Shown: piece by piece, positions 43,957-54,939 of the stretch
How the letters are laid out: each line of letters opens with the position of its first letter
Numbering within the stretch: position 1 is the first letter of the stretch
Source: Paramormyrops kingsleyae
Lineage: Eukaryota; Chordata; Actinopteri; Osteoglossiformes; Mormyridae
DNA length: 64,000 nt
Reading direction: 5' to 3'
NCBI RefSeq assembly: GCF_048594095.1
Contig: NC_132812.1
Location: 5,546,887-5,610,886 of the forward strand
Program-made: the position numbers and the translations under genes
The notes under the pieces: model-generated
What the model was told of the DNA's origin: nothing
What the model saw: only the letters and a program-made list of their open reading frames with translations
Databases searched by the model: none

Positions 43957-44060
43957 GACTGGACTGCTGAAGTCTGTTATTCAACTCGCTGGTCTGGGAC
44001 GAATGACGATTTCCCACAGTGGTTCTTTACTGATTAGCATCCAATCGCTAGATGGCGCTA

Positions 44061-44078
44061 ATCCCGGACGAGCCCCCA
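44061..44078 (-). other. Primer-binding site of inner gypsy, tRNA-Pro
   Basis: On the minus strand TGGGGGCTCGTCCGGGAT, three bases past the 5' LTR end. Identical to the provirus site at 21175-21192. Confidence 0.92.
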
Positions 44079-44081
44079 AGT

Positions 44082-44413
44082 TGTTACCCGTCTCAGGCTG
44101 GAGAGACCCGAAGAGGTAAGTGGAATACACTGCAGAAAAGTACGACAGACACATGAATTTGCCGCGAGCTCTGTTGAGGTTTTATGAACTCTGACCTGAG
44201 CTGCTCAATTCCACCTCTCAAAAGCGCTAAGCGCCCTCTACAGGAGGCACAAATGACCATTTCAGGGTTAACCCAAAAATACATTGGAGTCAGTAATGAA
44301 TTTAGTGATGTGACATTGTTCCTCATACATTTTTTAATTTGTGAATGAGGGGTCAATCTTTTTTATATACACAATATCTGCACACAGACAGTTATAATCT
44401 TCGACCCTCTACA
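44082..44413 (-). repeat. 5' LTR of inner gypsy
   Basis: 332 bp, plus-strand TGTTACCCGT…CCCTCTACA; two differences from the other LTR were seen. Confidence 0.93.
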
Positions 44414-44417
44414 CTAG

Positions 44418-44742
44418 CAAACATACTGCGCATAACCTCAACAGTTGCTTTAGCAGTGGTAGTAGTCATCAGTCTGATTTCTGGCCAACGAGAATAGGCA
44501 TCCATAGCTAAGAAAAATTGGTGCTTTCCCTTTTCACAAAAATCAACGTGAACTCTCTCCCATGGATGTTCCGGCCATTTCCAGGGATGCACAGACACAA
44601 GATTAGGCTGCTTTTGGTTTAATGCACATACTCTGCATTGGCTAATCATGTTTTCGATGTCTTCGTCTAATTTAGGCCACCAAAAATGACTACGAGCTAC
44701 TGCCTTACTCTTGACCATCCCTAGCAGTGATGCGCGGGTCAA
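44418..44742 (-). pseudogene. Integrase N-terminal part of outer gypsy
   Basis: The HHCC finger C-half (FWWPKLDEDIENMISQCRVCAL) and the first catalytic Asp region (PWERVHVDFCEKGKHQFFLAMDAYSRWPEI) run to TVEVMRSMFAS, where the inner gypsy inserted. Upstream it is cut by the hAT element at 44725-47831; before that, codons continue at 47840 and above (SLRPQLLKELHESHLG). Confidence 0.85.
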
Positions 44743-47700
44743 TGTATAAACAACCCGAACCCGACCGACGTTTTCAATAACCCGCCCGCAACTCGGACCG
44801 CAAAAAAATACATATATATATTGTACCCGACCCGCTTCCTGACCCGCATTTTTTTTTATAGCCTAGTGTTATGTAATAAAGGCTTGATTTATTCATTTAT
44901 TTCATTTCATTTTCTTAATTAAGATGCTGCATGTGTTTATCCAGTCTAATCGAAGTGTGCGTCTCTCCCCCGACTTTCCCAACAAAATCCCACCCCCTCT
45001 CAGAAAATACATAAAACTGACATTACTGAGCTATATGCGTTTAAAAGTAACCTATTAAAATGATTCAATGGCATTGCTCAGTTCAACGTGTTGGGAAATC
45101 GGGAATTTTGTCCCGCATCAGCATTTATTCAACAATTAATAACGCTCAACATTCAAAAGGTAAATAAGGATTACCTACTTGTATTAGTAGGCTTAGGCTA
45201 TTTCGCCACGTGGATGCCCAATTGAAGCTCTCACATGCACAAAATACAGGCATAGAATATGTTAATAAAGTCTTTATTAACGCATTTTAAACGAACAAAA
45301 ACAGGTAGGCTAAACCAAAGACTGAGGCTACAATATCCATAAATAAATGTTCACAAATACCCATGAAAGTAAAACTGAAAACTGAAACACACAGTAAACT
45401 TCATGGGCTAAAAAGTGCCACTTGGTTAAAAAAAAAATAAAAAGTAGCCTAATACAAGATAAACGCAAAATATGCATTTGTATAAATAAAATAGGCTGCA
45501 TTGTTTAGCCTACACAAATATATTCATAAAACTAACACAGGAACCTAAATCAGGTACAGTAAGCCTAACTTGGGCTTAAAAGGGCAATAAGGTGCTGTTG
45601 GTGGCCTAAAACAGAAGAATAGCCTACTTATTTTTAGCTTTCCTCGCGCTGTGTAGAAATAATATTGAATCAACCGTCCCTGGGTTGAGACGGTTTCTTC
45701 TCGCCTCTATGACACGACTTGCGGAGCTGAATGTGCGCTCACTGGCTGCACTTGATGCTGGAACGCAGAGGATCCTCCTTGCCAATGCACGAAGCCTCGG
45801 GAAGGTGTGTGCCTGTCTCTCCCAAAATTCAAGCAACCGGTCCTCGTCACAGTCATCCAGCGTAAAGTGTGCAGCAAGGTACCGCTTCAATTCGTTCGTT
45901 AAGCCCACATCAGCGACATCATCGGCCCATTCAGCGAAGTCCACTCTAAGTCTTTTCTCTCTCTGACTTTCGTTAGTGACGTCTATGGAAGGTACAGTAA
46001 AATAGCATTTGTCAATAATGTCATTTACCAGCATTAAACTGAAATATCCCATTCATCATTAATAATGCAGCCACTTACCCTCGCCTGTAGATGTCTGTGG
46101 TGCTGTAGTGCTTGAAGTCTCAGGAAAGTCCGCGGCTTCAAAAGACACAGGGTATATAAGGTTGCCAATGATTTTGTGGAGATTTTTCCTTTCAGTCTCG
46201 GTCATCATTTTGAGACTTTTGTAGCGGGGGCAGAGGAAGAGGGCGATTTTGTGCGTGTCTGTGAGAATTAACTTTTGATGGAGTTGAGCAAGTGCGCGCG
46301 TACGGAGCAAAGCCATGTACTCAGGGTCTCCAAAGACTGGTTGGCAGTGTGCACGCAGATTGTAAAACCACAGCATCACTAAATGCAGTGTCGGGTAGTC
46401 CTCTCCCTGCAACTCCTCAGATGCTTTCTTGAAAGGCTCCAAGAAATCTATCACGGTTGTGAGCGTGTTTTCATATATGCCTTCCATGCGCTCTAACTGC
46501 CCCCTGCTTTCGAGTAGCTCGTTAATTTCCCTGTATTGCTTGCTCACAGATTTGAGCATGTCAATTTTGCTGTTCCAACGAGTCTCACATTCTTGGACTA
46601 AGCCATGTGGGAGAGCTGTGCTTGCACTGGCTTTTTTAAGATATTTGACAATGCCCTTGCACGCGTCAATCATCTTTGTTACCTCCTCAATGTCAGATCC
46701 ACTGAACGTATGTTTCAGAATTGTGTTCAGAACATGGGCTGCACATGGTATCCAGTGATAATTTTTTAGGGCAGCTTTAATGTTAGAGCCCTGGTCACTC
46801 ACGAGCACCACTTGATCAAATGAGATCCCGTAAGAACACAGCTGCTCATTAATCTGTTCGTGGATGTTGATTGCCGTTTTGGGCAATGTGCAATCGAATT
46901 CCACTGTGCACATAACACGGCTTGCCAGCTTCCAGTCCTCTGTGATATAATGGCACGTCAAGACAGTGTAGGACCTTCTGTTAAAATCATCAGTCCACAT
47001 ATCAGTCGTTATTGCAACCCCTCCATTGTCATGCACCGCTGACTTCAGAACCTCGGATAAGGCTTCTTTCTCGACCGTGGCCTGTTTATTAGCTCGATCA
47101 CAGACTGTCTGCCTATGAGGAAGCACTCCATTTGCGTCGACTGAGCCATAACGTGCTCCAATGTTGATGAGACCCTGTGCCACTTTCATAAAACCTTCCC
47201 CCGAAACAATATCAAAGGGGCGCAGGTCTGTGCAACAAAAGTTCACGCAATAATCCACAAATTTACTCTTCACTCCAAGAGGAATTTTCGTGTGGTCAGG
47301 GCGCATAAAGGCATCTATAGTTTGTGACCTGGGTTGGCCTGACGCTGCTCTATTCGGCTGTGATGGCTTCCCGGGGCCGCACTTGTGACGCGCCATGTTG
47401 GTCGTGCCAGTTTTGTGGCTATCAAATGTGTAAATAGCATCACAAGAAGTACACATGACAAAGCCAGCACTTTGGTCATCATCTTTCATTATTTCGGCAA
47501 ATGTCTCCCACACTTTGCTCTTTCTGTTTGTGTATTTGCGGAGCTTCCACTCCCCAGTCTTTACCTTTTTTCTTGCCGCCTCCATCTCTACATGCAGACT
47601 GAGCTTGTGCGTCATCTTCGCGCCAGTAATTTAGCCAATAAAGTGTAGGCTTATGTATTTCATAGAAAATTGTGTCTAGTACTATATAAATTACAAAGGT

Positions 47701-47831
47701 TTAATTGGCATCTTTATTTCAAACGACCCGACCGACCGCGACCCGAATATCATTAAAAATATTTTTGGATGACTCGTGACCGCGGGTGACCGCGGGCACC
47801 CGCTCGTTTCGGGTCAACCCGCGCATTACTG
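44725..47831 (-). mobile_element. Complete hAT transposon, 3107 bp
   Basis: The ends are CAGTGATGCGCGGGT and, reversed, CAGTAATGCGCGGGT. ATCCCTAG at 44717-44724 and 47832-47839 is a perfect 8-bp duplication, splitting the integrase of the outer gypsy. Both subterminal regions are full of CCCG(A/C)CC motifs, likely transposase binding sites. One two-exon transposase gene is open throughout. All hallmarks of an autonomous copy are present. Confidence 0.96.
45624..47615 (-). CDS. hAT transposase, ZBED1-like (exons 47615-46079 and 45982-45624)
   Basis: Exon 1 starts at the ATG at 47615. The donor GAGG|GTAAGTGG is at 46078 and the acceptor TTCCATAG at 45983; the intron is 96 bp. The join gives 1896 bases, 631 residues plus stop, in phase (STGE-D-VTNESQ). 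A BED zinc finger (VMCTSC…NMARHKC) lies at about residues 25-90. The RNase-H-like core shows TTDMWTDDFNRRSYTV and VSDQGSNIKAAL with the two Asp, and PCAAHVLNTILKH. The C-terminus has VPASSAASERTFSSASRVIE, the hATC dimerisation block, at about 575-615. No internal stop was found. It cuts and pastes the element, acting in the nucleus. Confidence 0.93.
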
Positions 47832-48028
47832 ATCCCTAGATGTGACTCATGTAGTTCTTTTAAGAGTTGGGGTCGTAGTGAATCTGGTAGAATTACCCGT
47901 AAACCTCATAACAGACAATCATTCTCAAGTGTGAGCTCTTGACGCCTATACCAATACGGTTTCAATTTCTCATCCGCCATAAATTTTGGCCAACCCTTCA
48001 ATGTGAACAGTTTCACTCTCCTCAGAAC

Positions 48029-50901
48029 TTAGTCTTTTTCAGTTTCAATTTTAATGTCTTTTTCAGCTACAGGAATTGCCTCAATAAATGAGACTTTAAA
48101 TTCTGTATTACACGTTTGTCCGGTCCCTCGTACGGGTAATCGCGAAAGCCCGTCGGCATTTGCATGTTCTGCAGAAGATTTATATCTAATGTCATATTGG
48201 TATGCTGCCAAAAGCAATGCCCATCTTTGCAACCGTGCAGCTGCTAAAGCTGGCACTCCCGTTTTTGGTCCCAAAATCTTAAGCAAAGGCTGATGATCCG
48301 TAATGAGCAAAAATTTTCGGCCGTACAAATAGTCTCTAAACTTTTGCACGCCAAAAATGATGCCCAAGGCTTCTTTTTCAATTTGGGAATAGTTCAATTC
48401 CGACTTGCTCAGAGTGCGAGAAGCATAAGCAATGGGTTTTTCTGAACCATCAGACATTTGATGAGAAATCACTGCCCCTACTCCATATGCAGATGCATCG
48501 CACGCTAGCAATATGGGTAACTGGGGGTCAAAATGCGTCAGCACCCTTGAAGAAGACAAAAGCTTTTTAGCTTCTTCAAACGATGCTTGACAGGCCTCTG
48601 ACCACTGCCAAGACCGGTCCTTGTGTAATAGTTCCGTCATCGGTTTAATTACAGTCGACAAGTTTTCCAAGAATTTTCCATAGTACGAGAGTAAAGCTAA
48701 AAAAGCTCTAAGCTCAGTCACGTTTTTTGGTGCGGGGGCGTTTTCAACAGCGTCAACTTTTTCCGGTACTGGGTGTACACCTTCCTGATCAATTCGGTGC
48801 CCCAAATAGGTTACCTGAGGTTGACAGAACGCACATTTGTCCCTATTCACTCTAATCCCTCTTTCTTGTAACCTTCGAAACACCTGTCCGACATTTTCCC
48901 AATGTTCCCCTTCGTTTTTACCAGTGATCAGAATGTCATCCAAATAACAGACTACATTTGACAGGCCTTGTAATGTCTGATCAATTATACGTTGAAAGAT
49001 TGCAGGTGCGCTAGACACACCATAGGGCAACCTATTCATGTGATATAATCCTTTTTGAGTGTTAATAGTCAGATAAGGCTTAGATTCTGAGTCTAACTCT
49101 ACCTGCTGGTAAGCCTGAGTTAAATCTAGCTTGGTAAAGTGTTTGCCGCCAGCCAACGATGCAAACAGATCTTGAGGTTTTTGCAAGGGATATTTGTCAA
49201 CAGCTAACCATGGATTGATCGTGACCTTGTAATCGCCACAAATGGGATCTCCATTTGTTTTTGGTATACACACGATTGGTGCCGCCCATTCACTGTACTC
49301 AACAGGTGTAATTACACCCTGCCTCTCTAACAGTTGTAACTGTTTATCAACAGCTTCTCTTATGGCATATGGCACCGTTCTACTCTTGCAAAACTTTGGA
49401 ATGGCATTTTCCACGACTTGCAATTTGGCCCGTACACCTGAAATTATCCCTTTTTCTGAATTAAACACGTTGGAGTATTTCTCTGTAAGCTCACTTACTG
49501 GGTTAGATACATAGTTCACTCTAGACCAGTCTAGATGTAAGTGCTGAATCCAGTTTCTGCCCATGAGGCTAGGCCCCTTACCCTTAGACACCAGTAAAAA
49601 CAGGGTTTTTGTCTGTTCTCTGCATTTCACAGTAACCGGAAACTGACCCAACAGTGGAATTTGCTCTGAAGAGTATGTCCTCAAACTTACTTCACATGGC
49701 TGAAGTTTACATCTTTTGAACCTCTTCCTGTACAATGTCTCTGAAATGATGGGCATGGCTGCACCTGTATCCACCTCCATCTTTACCTTGACACCATTAC
49801 ATCTGATCATTACCATATAGGGTTTTACATACTCGCTGCTCCCTTTTAACGCAAACAGTCCATAGTCCTTATTAGTCTCTGCCTGTTGAAGCTCATCTTC
49901 CACAGCGGGCTGGTTCAAATCATCGCTTGCATCTGCGTCTGGTGATCGAAATAGCTGATCGGCACTCCATTTTGCCTTTGGATGGCGGCACAGCACTCTG
50001 TTTGTTGTCTGCGGCGCGATCTCTCCCTCGCCGCCCCCTTCCGACAAGATGTATTTCGTCTCGCGTTCCCAAACTGGCTTATTTGCGGCTTGTGATTTAG
50101 TGAAGCCGCATTTTTTTTCTGTTGTTTTTTTATACGTGGCATTTCGGCAGGCACGTTCTAAATGTCCCTTTTTGTCACAGGCTCTACATTGAAAATCCTT
50201 ATACTTGCAGTTCGACGCAGCATGTCCCTTTCCCAGACAACGGTAACAGGGGATTAATTCGCTCTTATCACGTCTGCCCTTCCCTGGCGTTCTCTCCTCC
50301 GCTCTCGGGGGCTCTCTCTGTGGCTTAGCATAAATCACACTGTCGGTCCTCATCGGTGCATGCTGAAAGGCCTCTAAACTTGAAACAGTACATTCAAAAT
50401 TGTTCACAATGTCCAATACTTTAGACCAGGTCAAAGGTTCACCATAAGCTGCACTCAGAAGCCGGGCTCGTAAATCCTTACTGCATATTCCGTACACTAG
50501 CTGATCCCGTAACTGTTCCTCCAACGAAGGGCCGAACTCACAGGTAGAGGCTAATCCCTTTAACGCGGCCACGTATTCGGCTAAGGATTCCCCATTCAGC
50601 TGCTTCCGTGCTCGGAAACTGTATCTTTCACTCAAGACGTTTTTCTTGGGCACATAGAAGTCTCTGAGCGCTTTCAAAATATCGGTTAGTGGTGTCTCAG
50701 ACGGTCTTTTCGGTGCCAGTAAATCCGTAAGCAATGAAAAGGTTTTTGCACCTACTGTACCACAGACAGAAAAACAGCACGTTGCTTGCGTTCTTCAATT
50801 CCGTTGGCTTCCACAAATTGTGCAAAACGCTCCTCATGGTCTGTGAAGCTCTCGTTAGCCTCTATGAAACACAGGCCCGGATCTGAGCTAAACACCGCCA
50901 T
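48029..50901 (-). pseudogene. Gag-Pol polyprotein of outer gypsy
   Basis: The ATG at 50901 opens MAVFSSDPGLCFIEANESFT. A one-base shift near 50760 breaks the frame early; from 50734 it is open for about 900 codons. Two zinc knuckles (CYRCLGKGHAASNC, CRACDKKGHLERAC) end gag. VKMEVDTGAAMPIIS is the protease active site, RT has FTKLDLTQAYQQV and CYLDDILITG, and RNase H begins LLACDASAYGVGAVIS. The type resembles K02A2.6-like gypsy polyproteins, with gag and pol fused in one frame. TAA at 48029-48031 and a TGA near 47905 separate it from the integrase, so the copy is dead despite young LTRs. Confidence 0.9.
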
Positions 50902-50959
50902 CTTCTTGTATTATACCAGCTTCTAGTCCGACTCACTTTGAGCTACTTCCTCTCTCAAA

Positions 50960-50979
50960 TCCCATCCTCGTCGCCAAAT
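50960..50979 (-). other. Probable primer-binding site of outer gypsy
   Basis: Adjacent to the 5' LTR the coding strand reads ATTTGGCGACGAGGATGGGA. The position is right for a primer site; the tRNA was not identified. It is clearly different from the tRNA-Pro site of the inner element. Confidence 0.5.
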
Positions 50980-51197
50980 TGTAGTGTTCGAGCGGCTGCA
51001 TCATCATCCGGGATTGAGGAAGAGAGAAATTTAAGGACTCGCAGAAACTCGTAATACAAAGAAGACGATATTTATTAACAGACTGAACAGCACACGAAAC
51101 ACTTCTTGTCTCTCGTTTCTTTTTAGCTCACCGCAAGCTAACCATTCCTCCGTGGGGGCGCTGTAGCGCTCCGTTAAACCCTTTTTAATACACTACA
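50980..51197 (-). repeat. 5' LTR of outer gypsy
   Basis: 218 bp; plus-strand TGTAGTGTTC…ATACACTACA. Followed by the TATGA duplication at 51198-51202. Confidence 0.93.
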
Positions 51198-51305
51198 TAT
51201 GATACCATAAAGTGATCTAAATGTAGTAATGGTTTTCACTAACAGTTAACAACATACATGCCTTTAGCTTTCAGTAATAATAAATATATAGCTCCTGTGT
51301 CTTAA

Positions 51306-51437
51306 AAAGTACCTCAGTGGGCTAACACAAAGGTCGTGGGTTTAAATCCCAGGAAGCACACATTAAAACGGAAAGATAGTAAATCTCTGCTGTAAGTCAC
51401 TTTGGATAAAAGCCTCAGCTAAATGACATGTAATAAT
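51306..51437 (+). mobile_element. Short tRNA-derived SINE
   Basis: The head GTACCTCAGTGGGCTAAC (A-box) and GGGTTTAAATCCC (B-box-like) precede a body, then CACTTTGGATAAAAGCCTCA, GCTAAATGACATGTAATAAT. This is the common 3' tail of several fish SINE and LINE families. About 130 bp, within intron 1 of the Harbinger transposase. Confidence 0.8.
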
Positions 51438-52066
51438 AAATATATACTGTAATGGTGAAAAAATGCTCCATGCAATTTAAAAAATCGTTTGGATGCATAT
51501 CTAAATTATCTGATGTCATTAATTTCAGATACCTTGCAACTGGAGACTCCTACACCACCATTGCCTCCAGTTACCGGGTGGGCATCTCCACTGTGGCAGA
51601 GATTGTGCCAGATGTGTCCAAAGCCATTTGGGACAGCCTGGTACATGAATATCTGCCAGTACCAACTACTTCTCTTTGGCAGGAGATTGCTCTTGGCTTC
51701 AAGGAGAGGTGAAACTTCCCCAATTGTGTGGGAGCAATGGATGGGAAGCATGTGGTGATCCAAGCACCACATAATTCTGGTTCCCAGTATTTCAATTACA
51801 AGGGAACATACTCCATTGTACTTCTGGCGGTTGTGGATGCAAGGTACCTTTTTAGGGTGGTGGATGTTGGAGCTTTTGGTCGGAGCAGTGATGGAGGGAC
51901 CCTTGCTGCATCCACCTTTGGAGAAGCCCTGCGTGAAGGGAGGCTGGATTTGCCTGAGGATTCTCCTCTCCCAGGTGCTGACCACCTAGGACCCATGCCC
52001 CATGTTTTTGTGGGAGATGAGGCTTTTCCCCTCAGGTAATTGTTGGTCATGACCTGTACTCATGCA

Positions 52067-52804
52067 CAGGGCTGTGGAGTCGGTAGATAAATGCTCCGAC
52101 TCCGACTCCTCAGTTTCTAAATCTTCCGACTTCGACTCCCCGACTCCGACTCCTCTGTATGTATATACTATGCTAATGTATTTTCTACATCCATTGAAGG
52201 AAAGGAAGGCAACATACATGTCATTTCACCACAGAACTACTGGCTAGGAAGCCAACACTCTACTATAATGCCAGATTAAAGACAAACACAATGAAAACAA
52301 GGTTTCAAGGGTAGCGCATAGCGAAGGGGAGCCGACGGAGCTGAGAACACACCAGATGATTTTTCAGGCATTTGACGCGTGATAACTCGTTGAACGGCCG
52401 AAAAATCGGCAGTGCATCTGTAAATGTATGGGGGGCTTTAGGCTAGGTTCACAGTTCCCTGTAACAGTGGAACACGACACAATGGAAAGCGGTGCCGCAC
52501 CTTACCTGTGCATTACATCCCATATAGTGACGCATACAGTCAATGAAAAGCATGCTTCATGGTTACTTGACATGTTCGTTTTGTGGTAACATTATGCACT
52601 GCATGCATTGGGCTTTATTCTTACAGCAGAGAAGTAGTTCATTATGACTGTTTGTGAATTGGGACATTTCAACTTACTTTTTTAATTCCCATTTAAATTT
52701 AGTAGGAGTCGGAGTCGGTTAACTTTTTGCCGACTCCGACTCCGACTCCAGGTACCCAAAATTGTCTCCGACTCCGACTCCTCGACTCCGACTCCACAGC
52801 CCTG
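52067..52804. mobile_element. hAT MITE in intron 2 of the Harbinger transposase
   Basis: Perfect 17-bp ends CAGGGCTGTGGAGTCGG and the 8-bp duplication CTCATGCA at 52059-52066 and 52805-52812. Both ends carry arrays of the hexamer-like CGACTC. 738 bp with no transposase. Confidence 0.96.
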
Positions 52805-53300
52805 CTCATGCACTTTCTAGATGGTGTATATTGTAGAATTTTAACCTGTCCTTCTTATTCTCATTTTAATACAAGGAGGAATGTTTTGAGGCCCTATCCC
52901 GGAAGAAACCTCTCCCAGCCAAAGAGGATTTTCAACTACCGCCTTTCACGTGCCAGGAGAGTTGTTGAAAATGCCTTTGGCATTCTTGCTGCACAGTGGA
53001 GGATCCACCACCGGGTAATTGGAGTGGGTCCTGTAAATGTGGATGTCATTGTCAAAGCAACAGTGGCCCTTCACAACTTCCAGAGGTGGAATTGTCTACC
53101 AGAAGCTCCCATCTCACAAGAAGAGAAGATCCCTTCACTTCAACCTGTGAGAAGAGTGGACGCCAACAACTCCACCCAAGAGGCCATAGCTATACGGGAG
53201 GCCTTCAATAGCTACTTCTCCTCAGCCGCTGGAGGGGTGCCCTGGCAGTACACTACAGTCTGACATGCAACCCCCACTTGCTGCTACTGCTCATCCTCTT

Positions 53301-53312
53301 CACAATAAAACA
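53301..53312 (+). terminator. Polyadenylation signal of the Harbinger transposase
   Basis: CACAATAAAACA about 45 bases beyond the transposase stop at 53263 contains AATAAA. Position fits a short 3' untranslated region. Confidence 0.6.
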
Positions 53313-54541
53313 AAGGCTCTTTTAAGAGCCACTTACTTAGTCATATAAAGGGCTGGTCAAGAAGACTATCTTTTGCATTCATAGTTAAAGGAAGTTCATC
53401 CCTACTGCATGTAATCCCATTTTGATCTAAACTAAGTTGGCAAAAGTCACTTCACACGAAGAATGCAACATGAATTGTCTGCTACATTACTTTTTAATAA
53501 TATTATTAATAACAATAATAATAATGTTGTTGCTGATGCACATTACATCTTAATCAAAATATATTCAAAAATAATGAACTCATTTATTTCAACAATGAAT
53601 ATCAATCAGTTTTCTTGAATAAACAATGATAAACCTAAAGACTCAAACAAATGAACTTGAAAACTCACTTTGAAAACTCTGCTCTGTGTAAACTTGTCAT
53701 AAACTCTAGTTTAACCTCACTTCTCTTTTCTGGTGGCAGGTTTCTTAAACGTGGGGCTAAGCTTAGAAGAAATAGCTCTTCCTCATCTGTTGGCTGTTCG
53801 AGCACTTTCAAAATTTTGTTTTCAAACTCTTCTCTCTGCCTTGTCTAGTGGAGGGTACTGGGGAAGCCCTGGGGTGCAGGTGGATGGGCCAGGCTCCTGA
53901 GACGCAGCAGGGGCCAGAAATAAAGGCTCAGGTGCAAACTCGGCCAGAGGTGAAGAGGTAGTCTGGGTGGTGAGAATTACTTCAGTCAAGTAAAGACTGA
54001 AAGTGTCATCGGAAGGGGTGCCAGATGATGATGCTGGCAAAGGAGCTGAGGTAGCCTGGGGACTGGAGGGTCTATTTTGTGAGGATGGGGACATATTGTA
54101 GGAGGTGGCCCTCTCCCTGACATAAGGCTCCAGAAAGCTCATGATTGGAAAGTACTTCCATATTATTTTCGGCTCTGCCCCTGCACCACTCTTTTTTTCT
54201 CTGACTTTCTTCCTCTCCTTTATATACCTGTCCCTGAGATTTTTCCAGGTCTTTTTACATTCATCCTCTATTAAAGTGGAGAAAACATGTCAAGTTTAAA
54301 GATGGCTACCATGGTCATTTTATTTTTACTTGTTACAAAAGAACCATGGCACAAAAATTGCGCAACTTTCTACAGATATCTGAAAGGTTTTTTGTAGTGT
54401 AACAAGCCATTTTTGGTTGATTTGATACATTTGTTTCTTTTATTGAACGTCATTTTTTTCTGTTATTGAAAATTTGGACGTATGCGTCCGAACCACTAGG
54501 CGGCGACAGGTAAAGAGTTAAAGATAAAATATGTTTTAAGA

Positions 54542-54939
54542 CAGGGGTGGCCAATCTTATCCGCAAAGGGCCGGTGTGTATGCAGGTTTTTGGGATAACC
54601 TGTAGGTCAGCTGTTCAAACCCAGGTGTGAGGACTCTTCAGCCAATCAGTCCTCTAATTAGTAATCTAATTAGGGAGTTGCAACGAAAACCCGCATACAC
54701 ACCGGTGTTCTGTCGATATATGCTGCCTTGTCGAAAAATGCTACCATAGTGCTAATCGATAGCCCTAACACTAACTCTTACCCTAATCCCCCAAAACCCC
54801 TAAAACCCTTACCTTAAACCTAACCCTAATCCCAAGACGGTGGAACTGCACAAGCGCAGAAAGGCTCAATAGCACATCTCGATAGGTAGTATTTTTCGAC
54901 AGAACACCGGCCCTTTGCAGATAAGATTGGCCACCCCTG
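54542..54939. mobile_element. hAT MITE with a second MITE inside
   Basis: The ends CAGGGGTGGCCAATCTTATC are perfect over 20 bp, and TTTTAAGA/TTTTAAAA flank it (7 of 8). The inner element is listed separately. Confidence 0.9.
54704..54908. mobile_element. MITE with telomere-like repeats, copy 1
   Basis: The ends GGTGTTCTGTCG and CGACAGAACACC are perfect inverted repeats. The interior carries a decayed run of CCCTAA-type hexamers (CTTACCCTAATC, ACCTAACCCTAATCCC). A close copy is at 59247-59458. It lies inside the hAT MITE. Confidence 0.82.

Larger units (their letters stand above)
37540..44413 (-). mobile_element. Inner Ty3/gypsy retrotransposon, apparently intact
   Basis: 332-bp LTRs at 37540-37871 and 44082-44413 differ at only two positions (GTTGAAGT/GTTGAGGT, AATGTATT/AATGAATT). 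CTAG at 37536-37539 and 44414-44417 is the duplication. It has a primer site, polypurine tract, and open gag and pol frames with a canonical -1 slip site. It interrupts the integrase of the outer gypsy. No disabling change was seen. Confidence 0.95.
36460..51197 (-). mobile_element. Outer Ty3/gypsy retrotransposon (14.7 kb with nested elements)
   Basis: Identical-length 218-bp LTRs (36460-36677 and 50980-51197) flank it, differing at two positions seen by eye (TAGTTTTC/TAGTGTTC and CAGCAAAC/CAGCACAC). TATGA at 36455-36459 and 51198-51202 is a perfect target duplication, inside the first intron of the Harbinger transposase. Coding runs on the minus strand as one gag-pol frame. Without its two guests the element is about 4.75 kb. 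Confidence 0.95.
31538..53263 (+). pseudogene. Harbinger transposase, exons 31538-31653 + 36149-36311, 51529-52035, 52876-53263
   Basis: The ATG at 31538 opens MFKRKALALALLAPRKKRLW. The frame breaks at LVYQQ where a 4.5-kb element sits, and resumes in phase at 36149 (ELRCHSDQFQVYFRLSMEQF, RVGPSITKMWTNYRES). A GT donor follows at 36312. The acceptor TTTCAG at 51528 restores RYLATGDSYTTIASSYRVG in the correct phase. Exon 2 has one nonsense codon (TGA at 51710, normally Trp) and then NCVGAMDGKHVVIQAP with the first catalytic Asp. Its donor is at 52036. Exon 3 (acceptor AAG at 52875) carries RPYPGRNLS and SRARRVVENAFGILA, with the Glu, and ends TGA. AATAAA lies near 53305. Apart from the one stop and the insertion, the gene is remarkably readable. 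Confidence 0.9.

Noticed and set aside
44093..44356. 87-codon frame, also present at 37551-37814
   Set aside because: Identical frames lie within both LTRs of the inner gypsy; LTR sequence, not a gene.
51306..51437. Possible tRNA gene because of A- and B-box-like motifs
   Set aside because: The sequence continues into a SINE body with a fish retroposon tail and has no cloverleaf-compatible acceptor stem.
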